This document shows positions 1 through 11,954 of a DNA stretch of 64,000 nt, one piece after another (position 1 is the stretch's first letter; each line of letters opens with the position of its first letter). The notes beneath the pieces are model-generated. The model ran no database searches, was not told the DNA's origin, and saw nothing but the letters and a program-made list of their open reading frames with translations. The stretch spans positions 234,501 to 298,500 of the forward strand of contig JAOTOM010004836.1 in NCBI GenBank assembly GCA_034440615.1, in the 5' to 3' direction. A program made the translations under genes and the position numbers. This DNA is from Ashinkailepas kermadecensis (Eukaryota > Arthropoda > Thecostraca > Neolepadidae).

Positions 1-60
1 CGTTGTTAAATAGCACATGGCACGTTGCTAGACGGCGAGTCATCCCATTTTATCGGGTCC

Positions 61-140
61 AGTTAACAGAGGGAGTTAACACACTTCACACTACAGTCCT
101 GGTCTGACACTTTCCGGCAGTAAAGACACCGATGGCTCAG
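61..140. repeat. Left copy of a direct repeat flanking two minisatellites
   Basis: A stretch containing GTCTGACACTTTCC followed by AAAG..CACCGAT recurs at 1258-1335 in the same orientation with moderate divergence. The two copies bracket the 22-bp and 24-bp arrays, so this is either a duplicated flank or two copies of one dispersed element. Confidence 0.5.
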
Positions 141-386
141 TTAACAGAGGAGTGCTCCGGTACACGAGACGAGGCCGTGCCCTCAGGGCATGCTCCCGGA
201 CCAGAGGGTAGGTTTGAAGAGAGATCACGCCCATTAATCCGATGTCACGCATGCTGGTCGATACGGCCGGCGCTGGTAGGTGATAGCGAATCCCCTGCTA
301 CGGCAAACAGTCTTATTGTCTATTGTCTCACTGTTATTGTCTTCCCTGAACCAAGCAAAAGGCTGCCCGAAGAAGACTTAAACCAC

Positions 387-714
387 AGACCTCCCACAAT
401 TGGAACATAGACTCGACGCACTTGGAATGTAGACCTTCCGCACTTGGACCATAGACCTCCCACACTTGGAGCATATACCTCCCGCACTTGGAACATATAC
501 CTCCCGCACTTGGAACATATACCTCCCGCACTTGGAACATATACCTCCCGCAATTGGAACATATACCTCCCGCAATTGGAACATATACCTCCCGCAATTG
601 GAACATATACCTCCCGCAATTGGAACATATACCTCCCGCAATTGGAACATATACCTCCCGCAATTGGAACATATACCTCCCGCAATTGGAACATATACCT
701 CCCGCAATTGGAAC
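387..714. repeat. 22-bp minisatellite, about 15 units
   Basis: The unit reads AATTGGAACATATACCTCCC plus GC. Units at the left end (387-480) are diverged (for example ACTTGG, TAGACC), while those from about 530 to 714 are nearly identical, so the right side is the recently expanded side. The array is open in several frames on both strands, but there is no initiation context or splice signal and I do not call it coding. Confidence 0.9.
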
Positions 715-795
715 AGACGCATTAGCCGACTGCGTCGCCGAGCGAGTAGGGCAGGGATGACGAACCAGGATCAAGGGCAGACTGCCAGTCATGAT
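715..795. other. Spacer between two minisatellites
   Basis: Unique GC-rich sequence of about 80 bases separates the 22-bp and 24-bp arrays. No feature is visible. Confidence 0.5.
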
Positions 796-1120
796 GTCGG
801 GATCAGACGGCCGACCAGGGCCGGCGATCAGACGGCTGGCCAGGGTCGGGATCAGGCGGCTGGCCAGGGTCGGGATCAGACGGCTGACCAGGGTCGGGAT
901 CAGGCGGCTGACCAGGGTCGGGATCAGACGGCTGGCCAGGGTCGGGGATCAGACGGCTGGCCAGGGTGGGGATCAGACGGCTGACCAGGGTCGGGATCAG
1001 GCGGCTGACCAGGGCCGGCGATCAGACGGCTGGCCAGGGTGGGGATCAGACGGCTGACCAGGGTCGGGATCAGGCGGCTGACCAGGGTCGGGATCAGACG
1101 GCTAGCCAGGGCCGGCTGAC
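796..1120. repeat. 24-bp minisatellite, about 13 units
   Basis: The unit is based on GATCAGACGGCTGGCCAGGG with GTCG. Units vary at GACGG/GGCGG and GGCCAGG/GACCAGG, and some carry a one-base insertion (GTCGGGGATC), which breaks any reading frame. It follows the 22-bp array by only about 80 bp. Confidence 0.9.
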
Positions 1121-1257
1121 GGCAGATGGCGTGGTGTGGATGCTGACACCGGCTGGCAGGTCAGGTCAGGTCAGCACGCCCAGGTCAACTGACTGATCCA
1201 GCACAACTAGAGTACAACTGCAGCGGAACTAGGGGTATCTGTTATTCTAAGCCATTG

Positions 1258-1335
1258 GCGACTCTTTACACTCCAGACCTCGTCTGACACTTTCCATAGC
1301 AATGTCCTGACACATAAAGTCACCGATAGCAACAA
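1258..1335. repeat. Right copy of the direct repeat flanking the minisatellites
   Basis: Shares CTGACACTTTCC and the GTCACCGATRGC end with 80-137. See the left copy. Confidence 0.5.
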
Positions 1336-1524
1336 ACATATGTGGGTAAGGAAAGCACATTAGAGGTAGAAAACAACAAATTGTGTTGTTGGAATCACCT
1401 GTATACCGCTTTTGCCGCAAAAAGTTAATTTAGCATACGAGCTACGTTTCATTCTTCAATCACTTCACCAATCCGTCACAATCTTTGACAGGTTCGTGAA
1501 GGTTAGGGAAGGGGTGGGGGAAAA

Positions 1525-1890
1525 CAGGGGCGGATCCAGGAACCGTCATGGGGCATCACTGTCCAGAGGGGCACCACTTCAAAGGTACCTGGAGGGGCGC
1601 CGAACAGTTTTGCCTCCCGAGGGGCGCCCCTGACCGAAAAATTCGAGATGGTGCACTCCGTCGTTCACGGAGAGAGCGCCTTTTCCTGTCGAAGGTGGCG
1701 TCTCCGGCTGAAAAATTCGAGGGGTGCACTGCGCCCTTCCCGGAGGGGCACCTTTCCTTCCAAGGGGCGCCTTTTCCTCTCAGATGGGTGCCTCTCTCTC
1801 AATAATTCAAACGGTTCCACGCGAGCCTTCCCAGAGGGGCGCTTTTCCCGGCAGAAGGGGCGTCACCTTCCCATGGAGGCACATTCTCTT
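1525..1890. repeat. Degenerate GC-rich tandem repeat next to a transposon-like terminus
   Basis: The left edge GGGGCGGATCCAGGAACC matches the kind of terminus (reverse complement of GGATCCGCC) seen at 16193, 16672 and 47786. It is followed by irregular copies, about 90 bp apart, of a module with GAAAAATTCGAG, GTGCACT and GGGGCGCCTTTTCC. The copies are diverged and out of frame with each other. Confidence 0.4.
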
Positions 1891-2979
1891 GCATCCGTCC
1901 CTATGGGGGGAGGGGGCGAAATTGTATAAGCATTAGTCGCTGCATGTGCTGCTAGCTTTAAGGCCGCAAGTTCAATGGCTAAGGATGTGTAGATTTGGTG
2001 GGAAGAGCACCCCGCCTCAGCTGTAGCTATGGCGCTGATCACTAACGAACTCCTCACAGTCTGAGTTCAGGGAAGCTTTTGAACAGCATTATTGCAGGAA
2101 GATCCAGATGGATCATTATTCCAGGAATATTAAGTTGATAAGTTGAAATCCCATTGGAGTAACTATCCGATATGGCTTCGTGTTAAAACATGGAATTATT
2201 GGAGGAATTGATCGAGTATTGACGGGACTTAATATTATCCAAGGTCCACTTATGATCTGAGATAATCATTTGAAGTCATCACCTGAAGTGGAAGTAAACA
2301 CCGCAATGCAATGTGCGCGCCAGGGAGCCTCTGATATAACATGATGTGGATGCATACTGCGTGCTGTCGAGTGTGTGTGTAGTTATCGCTCCAGTCAAAA
2401 GTGCCAGAAGTGAGCCGAACACCCTGCATGTGCAGCTATAAAGTTGGAGATCTCCTACCAAAACTGGGAAGTGCGGGTTTGCAAAATGTCAAGCTTAATA
2501 TGGAAAACGACAAATTAACGTTAACATGGTACCATGCCAGGTGTCCGGATCCTCCTCATCCGGGCCGCCAGAGATATCGAGCCAAGTGTGCAGTCATGCT
2601 CGTCGAGGGCCGCCCATCTGGCTTCGAATCGCACGCCAGAGCGACTCCTCAACAATGCAACCCATCTCAGAATCGGAACACGGACCGAGCCGCCATTCCG
2701 CAGCTCCATTCCGGACCGCCGGCACCCGAGTGTTCCTAACGAATTGTCCAAAGCCAAGCCCAAAGCATCTCCGATAACTGCGCGGATCGGGCGAGTCCAT
2801 TTTCAGGGCGGAGCGCACCGTGGCCGGGTTCACTGGCCGCACGCCTTTCCCAACCGGCCGGCCGACGGTACGTCGGCGAGTTGAAGGGCCGGCTCCACGG
2901 CCCAGTGCGCGTGGTCGGCAGTGCAGAGGTTCGGGAGGCACCGCCGTCCAGCCGCTAGGGTGTGTGTGTAATGGGGGAG
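1891..2979. other. No gene recognised
   Basis: Mixed-composition sequence, AT-rich to 2520 and then GC-rich to 2980. Open frames in the GC-rich part overlap on both strands, and none has recognisable motifs. Confidence 0.5.
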
Positions 2980-3045
2980 GTGGAGAGTGATTTTTAAAGG
3001 CGTGCCGGACCATAAAGGTCATTTGCGCCGCCTTTGTGCGTAATG
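2980..3045 (-). repeat. Dispersed repeat copy (CGGACC-type)
   Basis: The reverse complement of this segment, with GGCGGCGCAAATGACC and GGTCCGGCACGCC, resembles 59325-59385 and 55785-55840 on the plus strand. Three copies in 64 kb indicate an interspersed family of unknown class. Confidence 0.55.
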
Positions 3046-3763
3046 TCAGTTGGGATAGGGACGTATTCCGCACGCATTCCGCTGGGCAGACGACGCGTTT
3101 CTGAGTGGTTCGGTCGTGCGACGAAGACCGCGGTTGGCTTTTTTACGCACTAGATGTCTTGCGGGCAGAAATGACAGGACCTATTCCATCAGCTGGTTTT
3201 TCTGCCCGTTTTACTAGATATGCCTTACTTGACAAAAATTAATAACGGGACCCACGGCCTTAACGTACAGAATGCATTACCGTTAAGGGAACATCGACGC
3301 AAACATTATTGAACAACACGTTACAAGCGACATAACGGCCATAAAATATACGGGCGACATAAATGATTCAAACATGGAAAATGTCCTCAGGAATAAGTGG
3401 TTTGCCCATTTACCCATGAATAAGTTCAGCAACAAATATGCATGATATATTGATTGCTAAATAGTTACCGATATTTCACCATGACGACTCCTTCCGCATC
3501 ATAGACGCTGACCATGTGAACTTTTTTTCGACACAAGGTTGAGGTAGGGATCAGGGACACATTTGTCAGTATTTTCAAAGTCATGTGAGTCAGTCTCAGC
3601 TAGCATTTTGCGAAAATGTACGTTTATCGTTTATTCGCAATGACACCTTTCGTTTTTGGCCATACTTGTCCCTAGAGTTCTGATCTCCACCTCCCTTTGC
3701 TCCTTCATCCTGGGAGCAAGGATACTTCCATGTCCACGACGGCGGACGCTGCATGTCTACAGG

Positions 3764-3766
<3 letters not shown>
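3046..3766. other. No gene recognised
   Basis: AT-rich unique sequence. Both strands are broken by stops and no RNA gene or repeat is visible. Confidence 0.5.
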
Positions 3767-3819
<53 letters not shown>

Positions 3820-3826
3820 GTGTTAT

Positions 3827-3857
<31 letters not shown>
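3767..3857. repeat. Compound microsatellite (TA)n-(TG)n
   Basis: A pure TA tract of about 50 bp runs to 3816 and is followed, after TGTTATATTG, by a TG tract to 3857. Confidence 0.97.
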
Positions 3858-3860
<3 letters not shown>

Positions 3861-5617
3861 CAGCTTTCTTATTACGACATTTCAGATGAACGCAAGCCAT
3901 GCATTACGGCAATACATAATGTTGCAATTTACTTCAAGGCGCAAATGCAAATGCGTTCAAGACATGTCCAGCTTGCATTAATTTTCTACCAATGTACATG
4001 TGCCAATATACTTTTTATAACATTCCGCGTCGTGGCACGTGCATTTTTCAAACGTATGAAGAAAGCTTCGACATTGAAAATGCTCAGAACATCGCAAATC
4101 TCGTCAACACTAATGTGAAGTCTTCTGAATTATATTCCAAAATTAGTTTCACTAAAGTCCATCCGACGTCTTACATTGCAAATCATGGACGTTAGCTCAC
4201 AGACACCATACTTTGGGTGCCGCTTCATCACTAGCCGAGACACAACCTCAGAAGCGTTCCCATTCACTTCCGAGCGCACCTATATACACACATACCCGTC
4301 GGTAACAATTCCTCTCCCGTCATTGTGAGATTCCACTCGTCCGCAACAATTCCGCTCCCTGTCATTGTGAGGTTCTACCCGTCCGTAGCAACTCCGCTCC
4401 CTGGCATTGCGAGGTGATCTGTCCGTAAGCTACCCATGAAATCTCCCCATTTTGCCATGGTGTTGACTCAAACGGTGATTCCTCAGCCGAACCGGCCCGT
4501 CCTCTGCCGCACGAATGTGCTTCATCATGAGCCTCCTGTGCCACTGAAGGTGTGTCCATTTCTCGCCAGCCATAAATACTCATGAATGGCTAGGTGCTCA
4601 TTTAAATACGTGATTATTCATCCAGATTGGAGTTCCAGAAGCCGATGAATATTGCCGGGCACGTGAGATAGCCACCAAAGTGGGTCGAACCGGTGTACTT
4701 TGGTTGCAAATAAATCAACAGGTAGCTAGCTTGAAAGGAGTGCACATACTAGCAGCAGTCAGATGGATTTGTCATGTGGCATGTTAGCTGCAGCGCTGCC
4801 ACAGACACCAGACGTCTCGTCCGCAGCTTCCATCATAAGATGATCCTTCGACCAAACAAAAACCCAGGCACTAGGTGTTGCAATGACGAGCATGATGCTT
4901 CAATCCTGTGTCCAGGAGGATCATTCGACAAACTGCCACGCAGATTCGGATCCTAGCATTCTGCTGCAAAGCTATGCATGGTAGCTTGGACCTTTAAAGG
5001 CGTTCTAGTAAAGTTGGCATATGGATATAATATTTAACAAAAGGATCTAGAATACATGTGACGGTCCGGTCAAAACATACGTGGGTGGTTGTTCTCACGT
5101 GTAAGCTGATGTTCGCACGAAGCAGTGGTCAATAAATACTAAAAATGTGTTACTCACAGAAGAACACAGAGCAAATTTTGCGAGCAGCTCAAGTGTCGCC
5201 TCCTCTTCAGCGAAAAGTGGTCGTAATTCGGAAATGGCATAGTATCCCTATGGCCTTGCATGAACAAATCGATTTAAAACCCTCTCGACCCCCGCTTCCA
5301 AATCCGTGGCGTCGCTTTTCCACCGAGCATCACAATTATCTGCTAATCGTTCTCCTAGGCGACTAAATTTGTCGCCTGAGTGACAATACATTGTCGCCAA
5401 CCGAAGAAAGCAGATCCACCGAAGAAAGCAGATCTCCGGTCCGCGAGGTGCCCTTCTCAAGTGAGCGTTCAAATTGTCCCGTCCCGTGATTGTCGGGCAG
5501 GCGTCTGTTGTCACGTGACAGTCCACCGTCGCTCGCCAGCTGTTGTCAGTCACATGCTCGCCCCTGGCGATATCGTGTCTCGTGCTCTACAGTCGCATGC
5601 CGGTGCCGAAACGTGGC
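3858..5617. other. No gene recognised; contains one half of a dispersed pair
   Basis: Mostly unique sequence. Near 4290-4420 the motif CTCCCGTCATTGTGAG / CTCCCTGTCATTGTGAG / CTCCCTGGCATTGCGAG repeats three times about 55 bp apart. Around 5235-5275 the run CCCTATGGCCTTGCATGAAC resembles 36860-36890 (CTCTATGGCCTTGCACGAA), indicating a shared dispersed repeat. No conserved coding motif is seen. Confidence 0.45.
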
Positions 5618-7862
5618 GTGCCACGACGGATGGTGTGCCAACACACGGCCTCGTGTCTCCCCGTGCCACGACGGATGGTGTGCCAACATACGACCTCGTG
5701 TCTCCCCGTGCCACGGCGGATGGTGTGCCAACACACGGCCTCGTGTCTCCCCGTGCCACGACGGATGGTGTGCCAACACACGGCCTCGTGTCTCCCCGTG
5801 CCACGACGGATGGTGTGCCAATACACGGCTTCGTGCCTCCCCGTGCACGACGGATGGTGTCCCAACACACGGCCTCGTGTCTCCCCGTGCCACGACGGAT
5901 GGTGTGCCAACACACGGCCTCGTGTCTCCCCGTGCCACGACGGATGGTGTGCCAACACACGGCCTCGTGTCTCCCCGTGCCACGACGGATGGTGTGCCAA
6001 CACACGGCCTCGTGTCTCCCCGTGCCACGACGGATGGTGTGCCAACACACGGCCTCGTGTCTCCCCGTGCCACGACGGATGGTGTACCAACACACGGCCT
6101 CGTGTCTCCCCGTGACACGACGGATGGTGTGCCAACACACGGCCTCGTGTCTCCCCGTGACACGACGGATGGTGTGCCAACACACGGCCTCGTGTCTCCC
6201 CGTGACACGACGGATGGTGTGCCAACACACGGCCTCGTGTCTCCCCGTGCCACGACGGATGGTGTGCCAACACACGGCTTCGTGTCTCCCCGTGACACGA
6301 CGGATGGTGTGCCAACACACGGCCTCGTGTCTCCCCGTGCCACGACGGATGGTGTGCCAACACACGGCTTCGTGTCTCCCCGTGACACGACGGATGGTGT
6401 GCCAACACACGACCTCGTATCTCCCCGTGACACGACGGATGGTGTGCCAACAAACGGCCTCGTGTCTCCCCGTGACACGACGGATGGTGTGCCAACACAC
6501 GGCTTCGTGTCTCCCCGTGCCACGACGGATGGTGTGCCAACACACGGCCTCGTGTCTCCCCGTGACACGACGGATGGTGTGCCAACACACGGCCTCGTGT
6601 CTCCCCGTGCCACGACGGATGGTGTGCCAACACACGGCCTCGTGTCTCCCGTGCCACGACGGATGGTGTGCCAACACACGGCTTCGTGTCTCCCCGTGAC
6701 ACGACGGATGGTGTGCCAACACACGGCCTCGTGTCTCCCCGTGCCACGACGGATGGTGTGCCAACACACGGCTTCGTGTCTCCCCGTGCCACGACGGATG
6801 GTGTACCAACACACGGCCTCGTGTCTCCCCGTGCCACGACGGATGGTGTGCCAACACACGGCTTCGTGTCTCCCCGTGCCACGACGGATGGTGTACCAAC
6901 ACACGGCCTCGTGTCTCCCCGTGCCACGACGGATGGTGTGCCAACACACAGCCTCGTGTCTCCCCGTGACACGACGGATGGTGTGCCAACACACGGCCTC
7001 GTGTCTCCCCGTGCCACGACGGATGGTGTGCCAACACACGGCCTCGTGTCTCCCCGTGCCACGACGGATGGTGTGCCAACACACGGCTTCGTGTCTCCCC
7101 GTGACACGACGGATGGTGTGCCAACACACGGCCTCGTGTCTCCCCGTGCCACGACGGATGGTGTGCCAACACACGGCTTCGTGTCTCCCCGTGCCACGAC
7201 GGATGGTGTACCAACACACGGCCTCGTGTCTCCCCGTGCCACGACGGATGGTGTGCCAACACACGGCTTCGTGTCTCCCCGTGCCACGACGGATGGTGTA
7301 CCAACACACGGCCTCGTGTCTCCCCGTGCCACGACGGATGGTGTGCCAACACACGGCCTCGTGTCTCCCCGTGCCACGACGGATGGTGTGCCAACACACG
7401 ACCTCGTGTCTCCCCGTGCCACGACGGATGGTGTGCCAACACACGGCCTCGTGTCTCCCCGTGCCACGACGGATGGTGTGCCAACACACGGCCTCGTGTC
7501 TCCCCGTGCCACGACGGTTCGTGTGCCAACACACGGCCTCGTGTCTCCCCGTGCCACGACGGATGGTGTGCCAACACACGGCCTCGTGTCTCCCCGTGCC
7601 ACGACGGATGGTGTGCCAACACACGGCCTCGTGTCTCCCCGTGCCACGGCGGATGGTGTGCCAACACACGGCCTCGTGTCTCCCCGTGCCACGACGGATG
7701 GTGTGCCAACACACGACCTCGTGTCTCCCCTTGCCACGACGGATGGTGTGCCAACACGCGGCCTCGTGTCTCCCCGTGCCACGACGGATGGTGTGCCAAC
7801 ACGCGGCCTCGTGTCTCCCCGTGCCACGACGGATGGTGTGCCAACACACGACCTCGTATCTC
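5618..7862. repeat. 45-bp minisatellite, about 50 units
   Basis: The unit contains CACACGGCCTCGTGTCTCCC then CGTGCCACGACGGATGGTGT. Because 45 is divisible by 3 and the unit has no stop in most frames, open frames of 400 to over 800 codons run on both strands; the plus-strand peptide repeat is a 15-mer with ATTDGVPTHGLVS. Two single-base deletions (near 5843 and 6649) shift the frame without closing it. Units differ at GGCCTC/GGCTTC, GTGCC/GTACC and GCCACG/GACACG. A block of about 250 bp starting near 6680 is repeated at 7085, exactly nine units away. No promoter, splice pattern or recognisable domain supports a protein, though a coding minisatellite cannot be excluded without transcripts. Confidence 0.95.
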
Positions 7863-7940
7863 CTCTCGCCGCGGCCGCCAGCACGACTTCTCGCGCGTTA
7901 GGCGCGTCTCTGTAGAGTGTTGCAGAGCATAACACGGATA

Positions 7941-8000
7941 GGATGTCCGTTAGGATGTCCGTTAGGATGTCCGTTAGGACGTCTGTTAGGATGTCCGTTT
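7941..8000. repeat. 12-bp tandem repeat, 5 units
   Basis: The unit GTTAGGATGTCC occurs five times with one GGACGTCT variant, starting about 80 bp after the 45-bp array. Confidence 0.9.
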
Positions 8001-8843
8001 GATACGCGTAACCGAGCGGCTCGGATGAATTTTTGTGAAAATGTGCGGATTCCGATTGGATAACGGATTGGCTCCAACTTTTCCCGCAGAAATGAAAATT
8101 GAACAAATAGCCATACTTCCTTTTGTTTTCCAGTCACAACATTGTGCAATGAAATGTTCGGATGAGCTAATGCTGAGTTTTTAGCAAATTTGTCATGAAA
8201 AATATGTCAAGCCACCAATGAATAATTACATTGTGAAGCTCATGCTTTCGGGCATCACTAGTGTGAAATACATACATTTTAGCTTGATTTGGATTCATCC
8301 CATTGTTCTCTCAATTTCCAGTCAGCATCAAAACTTAAACAATCCAGTTGACTGCAACCATGATATTGTTGTCAATCAGCTGGTGGAAATACTACTAAAA
8401 ACCACATTCAGCAACCCACCCATTACACCTGCAGTTTCATTATTATCTAAACAGATACCTATATAAACGCTAGGCAGACATATGAAGCATCCCCAGCCCC
8501 TATCCACAAGTGAAGTGAGTCAAGTAGTACTGCTGACATACGATCCAATGATACAATGAACAGTCAGCAATACGTTGCATGCATTATGATTGATTTTGTC
8601 CAGGAGAACAACACTATTGGTTTCTCTGGCTTTCTGAGCTAAACTGATAAAATACTGCAACACACAAACCCGTGATTAAGGTCGGCGCACGGCTATGTAA
8701 TGCCAGTGCGCATGAAGTGCGTCTAATGAAGGTAGTGCTGATACCTGTAAAATATGGCTTTACTTTAACATAGCTCAACTAGAATAGCCTACCTTTACCG
8801 CTCGCTACACTACGCTTGGTATCGCATAGCGCAGTGTAGTGGA
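8001..8843. other. No gene recognised
   Basis: AT-rich unique sequence. The open frame at 8218-8466 on the plus strand has no recognisable motif. Confidence 0.5.
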
Positions 8844-9133
8844 GTGTAGTATAGTGTAGTGTAATGTAGTGCAGCGTAGTGTAGTGTAGTTTAGTGCAAT
8901 GTAATACAACTCTCCGCGTTCGGAGACAGATCTCAGACGTTGTCGGCAAGTAGTCCGTGTCATGCTGCTGGGACTCCGCTGGAAAGTGTAGTATAGTGTA
9001 GTGTAATGTAGTGTAGTGCAGTGTGGTGTAGTGTAGTTTAGTGCAATGTAGTCAAACTCCCCGCATTCGGAGACAGATCTCAGACGTTGTCGGCAAGTAG
9101 TCCGTGTCGTGTTGCTGGGACTCCGCTGGAAAG
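8844..9133. repeat. Tandem duplication of a 142-bp unit with internal TAGTG repeats
   Basis: Copies at 8844-8985 and 8986-9133 each begin with a GTAGT/GTGTAGT-rich part. Each ends with a conserved block containing CAGATCTCAGACGTTGTCGG and GGGACTCCGCTGGAAAG. The GTAGT part is itself a 5-bp microsatellite that has drifted between copies. Confidence 0.9.
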
Positions 9134-10429
9134 GTGGGTCAAAGGGGAACATTTACGACCAAAAGCAGAACCTTAATGCGAATTTCATACGCAGAAGAAA
9201 TTCAGACAATAGCTACCATGAGTAATGCTGCGGCATGTGTTGCATTAGAAGAATAAGCTCATCGCCATTTATTGGTGGTAAGCTGTGCAGGTGCATACCT
9301 GCCTCCGTGCCTCCATCTGTGGGCGCCTCATTGAGAAGTGTGCCACTGACTAGCTACGTGACAAGATGGCCACTGCAAGCCATGCAGGCCAATCACACTG
9401 AGCTTGTGGTGTAAGTTTGTTAAGATTCTAAGTGAAATAGTTATAAGTCTGGTGTGGCAAATTGATGTTCTAGTGCATACCTACCGCCTGGTGTTGATTC
9501 TACCATGATTTATGGATTGATTCCAGGTAAATATCTATATTGTTGAAGATCGTGGAAATAACATGCATATGAACGGGATGGGCATGCAGTATTACTTAAT
9601 GTTTCAACTATTACCCTTGTTGCCTTTGTTTTGTTGTTGTGCTATCAACCAACGTTACCTTTGTATTATTGCATCCTTTGGTAGCAGTGATAAATCATTC
9701 GTAAAATAGGGTGGAATATGGCACTTCCGGGACACTTAATCGACATCCTTTCCGAAGAAGTATCTATATCCTTCTTCTTGACGTGTGTTAATGAAATCTT
9801 CATGCTTCATTTCTAACAGTATATCGCTTTCAAGTATCATGCTGATGCTGACCATAAAGGATTGTAATACACGAACATCTCGTAGTACAATTTCAGGTAA
9901 ATAAAGTTACCTATGATGTGGTCTATTGCACAATGTCAGTTTATAACACAGGTATTTCCAAAGTTATTGCTAATATAGGTATCGGTAAATTCGGTATGTC
10001 AAAAGAAGCGAAAAACAGGTATATTTATAAGTACGGTATGGACTCAAAATCGAGTTGAAAAGACTGAAAGGGGATTTAAGTATCACTGTTATGGGGAGTT
10101 TCGACATGCGCTTCGACATCGCACACCTAACCAAAAACTAATACTTTAACACCGTTTGGTAGTAGTCCTGTTTCCTGTGTGCTCATACATCATAACACAG
10201 TATATGTTATAGAACTGCACATAAATCGAAGTGAAATTGTATGCCCTGTAAAAAAATGGTGCTGCTAACAAACAATTGTATTCCACATCCCTCACAAAAT
10301 TGCAGGCTTATTTTTGCCTTATATTGTTTGTTTTAAAAAAGCTTACTATACATGGTCTAGTTGTTATTTATCCAGGCGACCTATCAGGTGTTAGCTATAT
10401 TACATTTTTATAAAAGGGTTGATAGCGGG
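9134..10429. other. No gene recognised
   Basis: About 1.3 kb of AT-rich unique sequence with stops in all frames and no repeats, RNA gene or coding motif that I can see. Confidence 0.55.
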
Positions 10430-10760
10430 TGGATGTCTCCCCCTCCAGCTGCACGGACACGGACACCGATTGGATTGGCTCACACGGACCCGGATTGGAG
10501 CGGATCGACAACTTCAGTCGGTGTCCTGCTGTGGTGTGTGTCGTGTGGCCGTGGTGGACAGCATGCCGCCGGCCTTGGCGGTGCGCCAGCGCCGTGTTTG
10601 TGGGGTACTGTGTCGCCCGCCAGCGCCGTATATGGCGCGGTTTTGCTGCCGGCCGGCGGGACGAGCCCGCGCCGTGCCGGCACGTCCGCCCCGCGGCGGT
10701 GCGGCCCACCTTTGACCGCCGGCTCGGCCAGCTTCAGGTAGGGGCGAGGGTCTGACGTTG
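10430..10760. other. GC-rich island, possible exon
   Basis: A sharply bounded GC- and CpG-rich block sits in AT-rich surroundings. On the plus strand it begins with a pyrimidine-rich acceptor-like CTCCCCCTCCAG and ends with a donor-like CAG/GTAGGG near 10737. All three plus frames are largely open, as expected from composition alone, and no encoded peptide is recognised. It could be a CpG-island first exon of an unseen gene or merely GC-rich repeat. Confidence 0.25.
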
Positions 10761-10933
10761 GTGTGCTGATCGGATCTAACATCTACGGTTTACAGTTGCA
10801 GTTTATAGTACGGCAAACTTATGTCTCTAGCCCACATATTTCCTGGAGTAACTTATTTGGGTACATGCGAATTATAGGCACTTACTGGCAAGTACATTAC
10901 AATTTTATACAATAATACAATTATTATTATATA

Positions 10934-10986
<53 letters not shown>

Positions 10987-11954
10987 CACATAAGGTATAT
11001 TATATAGCCATAATATAATACAATTAGGCAATTACAGGCTTTTGGTCACGGGAGACCATGGGACAGACAGGATAGCTCTCCCAGCGTAGGCGACATCTAT
11101 GCAGTCAGTCGGGTGAGGGCGGAGGAAACGCATGTATTCCCGCATGGGTGGAGGGGGACTTCATAGCGCAGAAGTCAAATCCTTCTTAAATCCGGAGGAC
11201 ACGGAGAAAGCCAGCTGCTGAAGGCGCAATAGTGCACCCAAAGTATGCAAAGCGGCGCCCCTGTGTACCATGGACACATCTTAGCATCGACCAAATGACG
11301 TTGCATGGAAATGCATGACTTCAAAGTAGATTCTGTCTGAAAATTCACATAGTCATCCCTACACTCCTTCTGTTGTTCTGTGCTTTTTATGTTTACTAGC
11401 TATTCGGACGGAAACTGAGCTTGAAGATAATTAATTCCAATGCGTCACTACCTTCAGTTCAGTTTCCAGGTGACCTCCAACCACGGCGTCGCAGGAACAA
11501 TTATCAAATTATCAAGCTAGAAAGATAAAGACTGTGATTGTCTTCTGTCTCCCATCCCACTTAGCGTAGAAGCTCATATTTCGGGAACTTTAGTTCTGGA
11601 GCCCAAGAAGTATTTCCGATTTTATTTATGCGGCCAAGATGTTCAGTGCAGTTGCTCAAACAGCCTCTGCTTTTCCAATGTTCCGATATTCTCCTGTCTA
11701 ACCCAGACACGAGCATCCATGCATCATGCTTTAGACTTGTATGGCTTGGCGTTCCTGCCGACCCTCCCAATAGCTGCACAACCATTTCAAAGGTAACACG
11801 AAGTAACATTAAGGACGGGTTACACAGGCAGGTGGGCCCACTCGTCGGGCACGCCGCGGGCTATAGTAGCATTGACCGAGATGGGGACACCCCGACTGAC
11901 CGGCGGTGGGACCGTCGGGCGAGCTCATCCACCCGACTCAAATGTCGCCGGATG
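10761..11954. other. No gene recognised; contains a (TA)n tract
   Basis: AT-rich unique sequence with a TA microsatellite at about 10938-10982. No coding or RNA feature is seen. Confidence 0.5.

Noticed and set aside
2594..3073. 159-codon minus-strand open frame
   Set aside because: It overlaps other open frames in GC-rich DNA and a dispersed repeat, and contains no recognisable motif.
5490..8106. Very long open frames of 400-840 codons on both strands
   Set aside because: They are products of the stop-free 45-bp unit, occur on opposite strands at once, and have single-base shifts between units. No promoter, start context or domain supports a protein.
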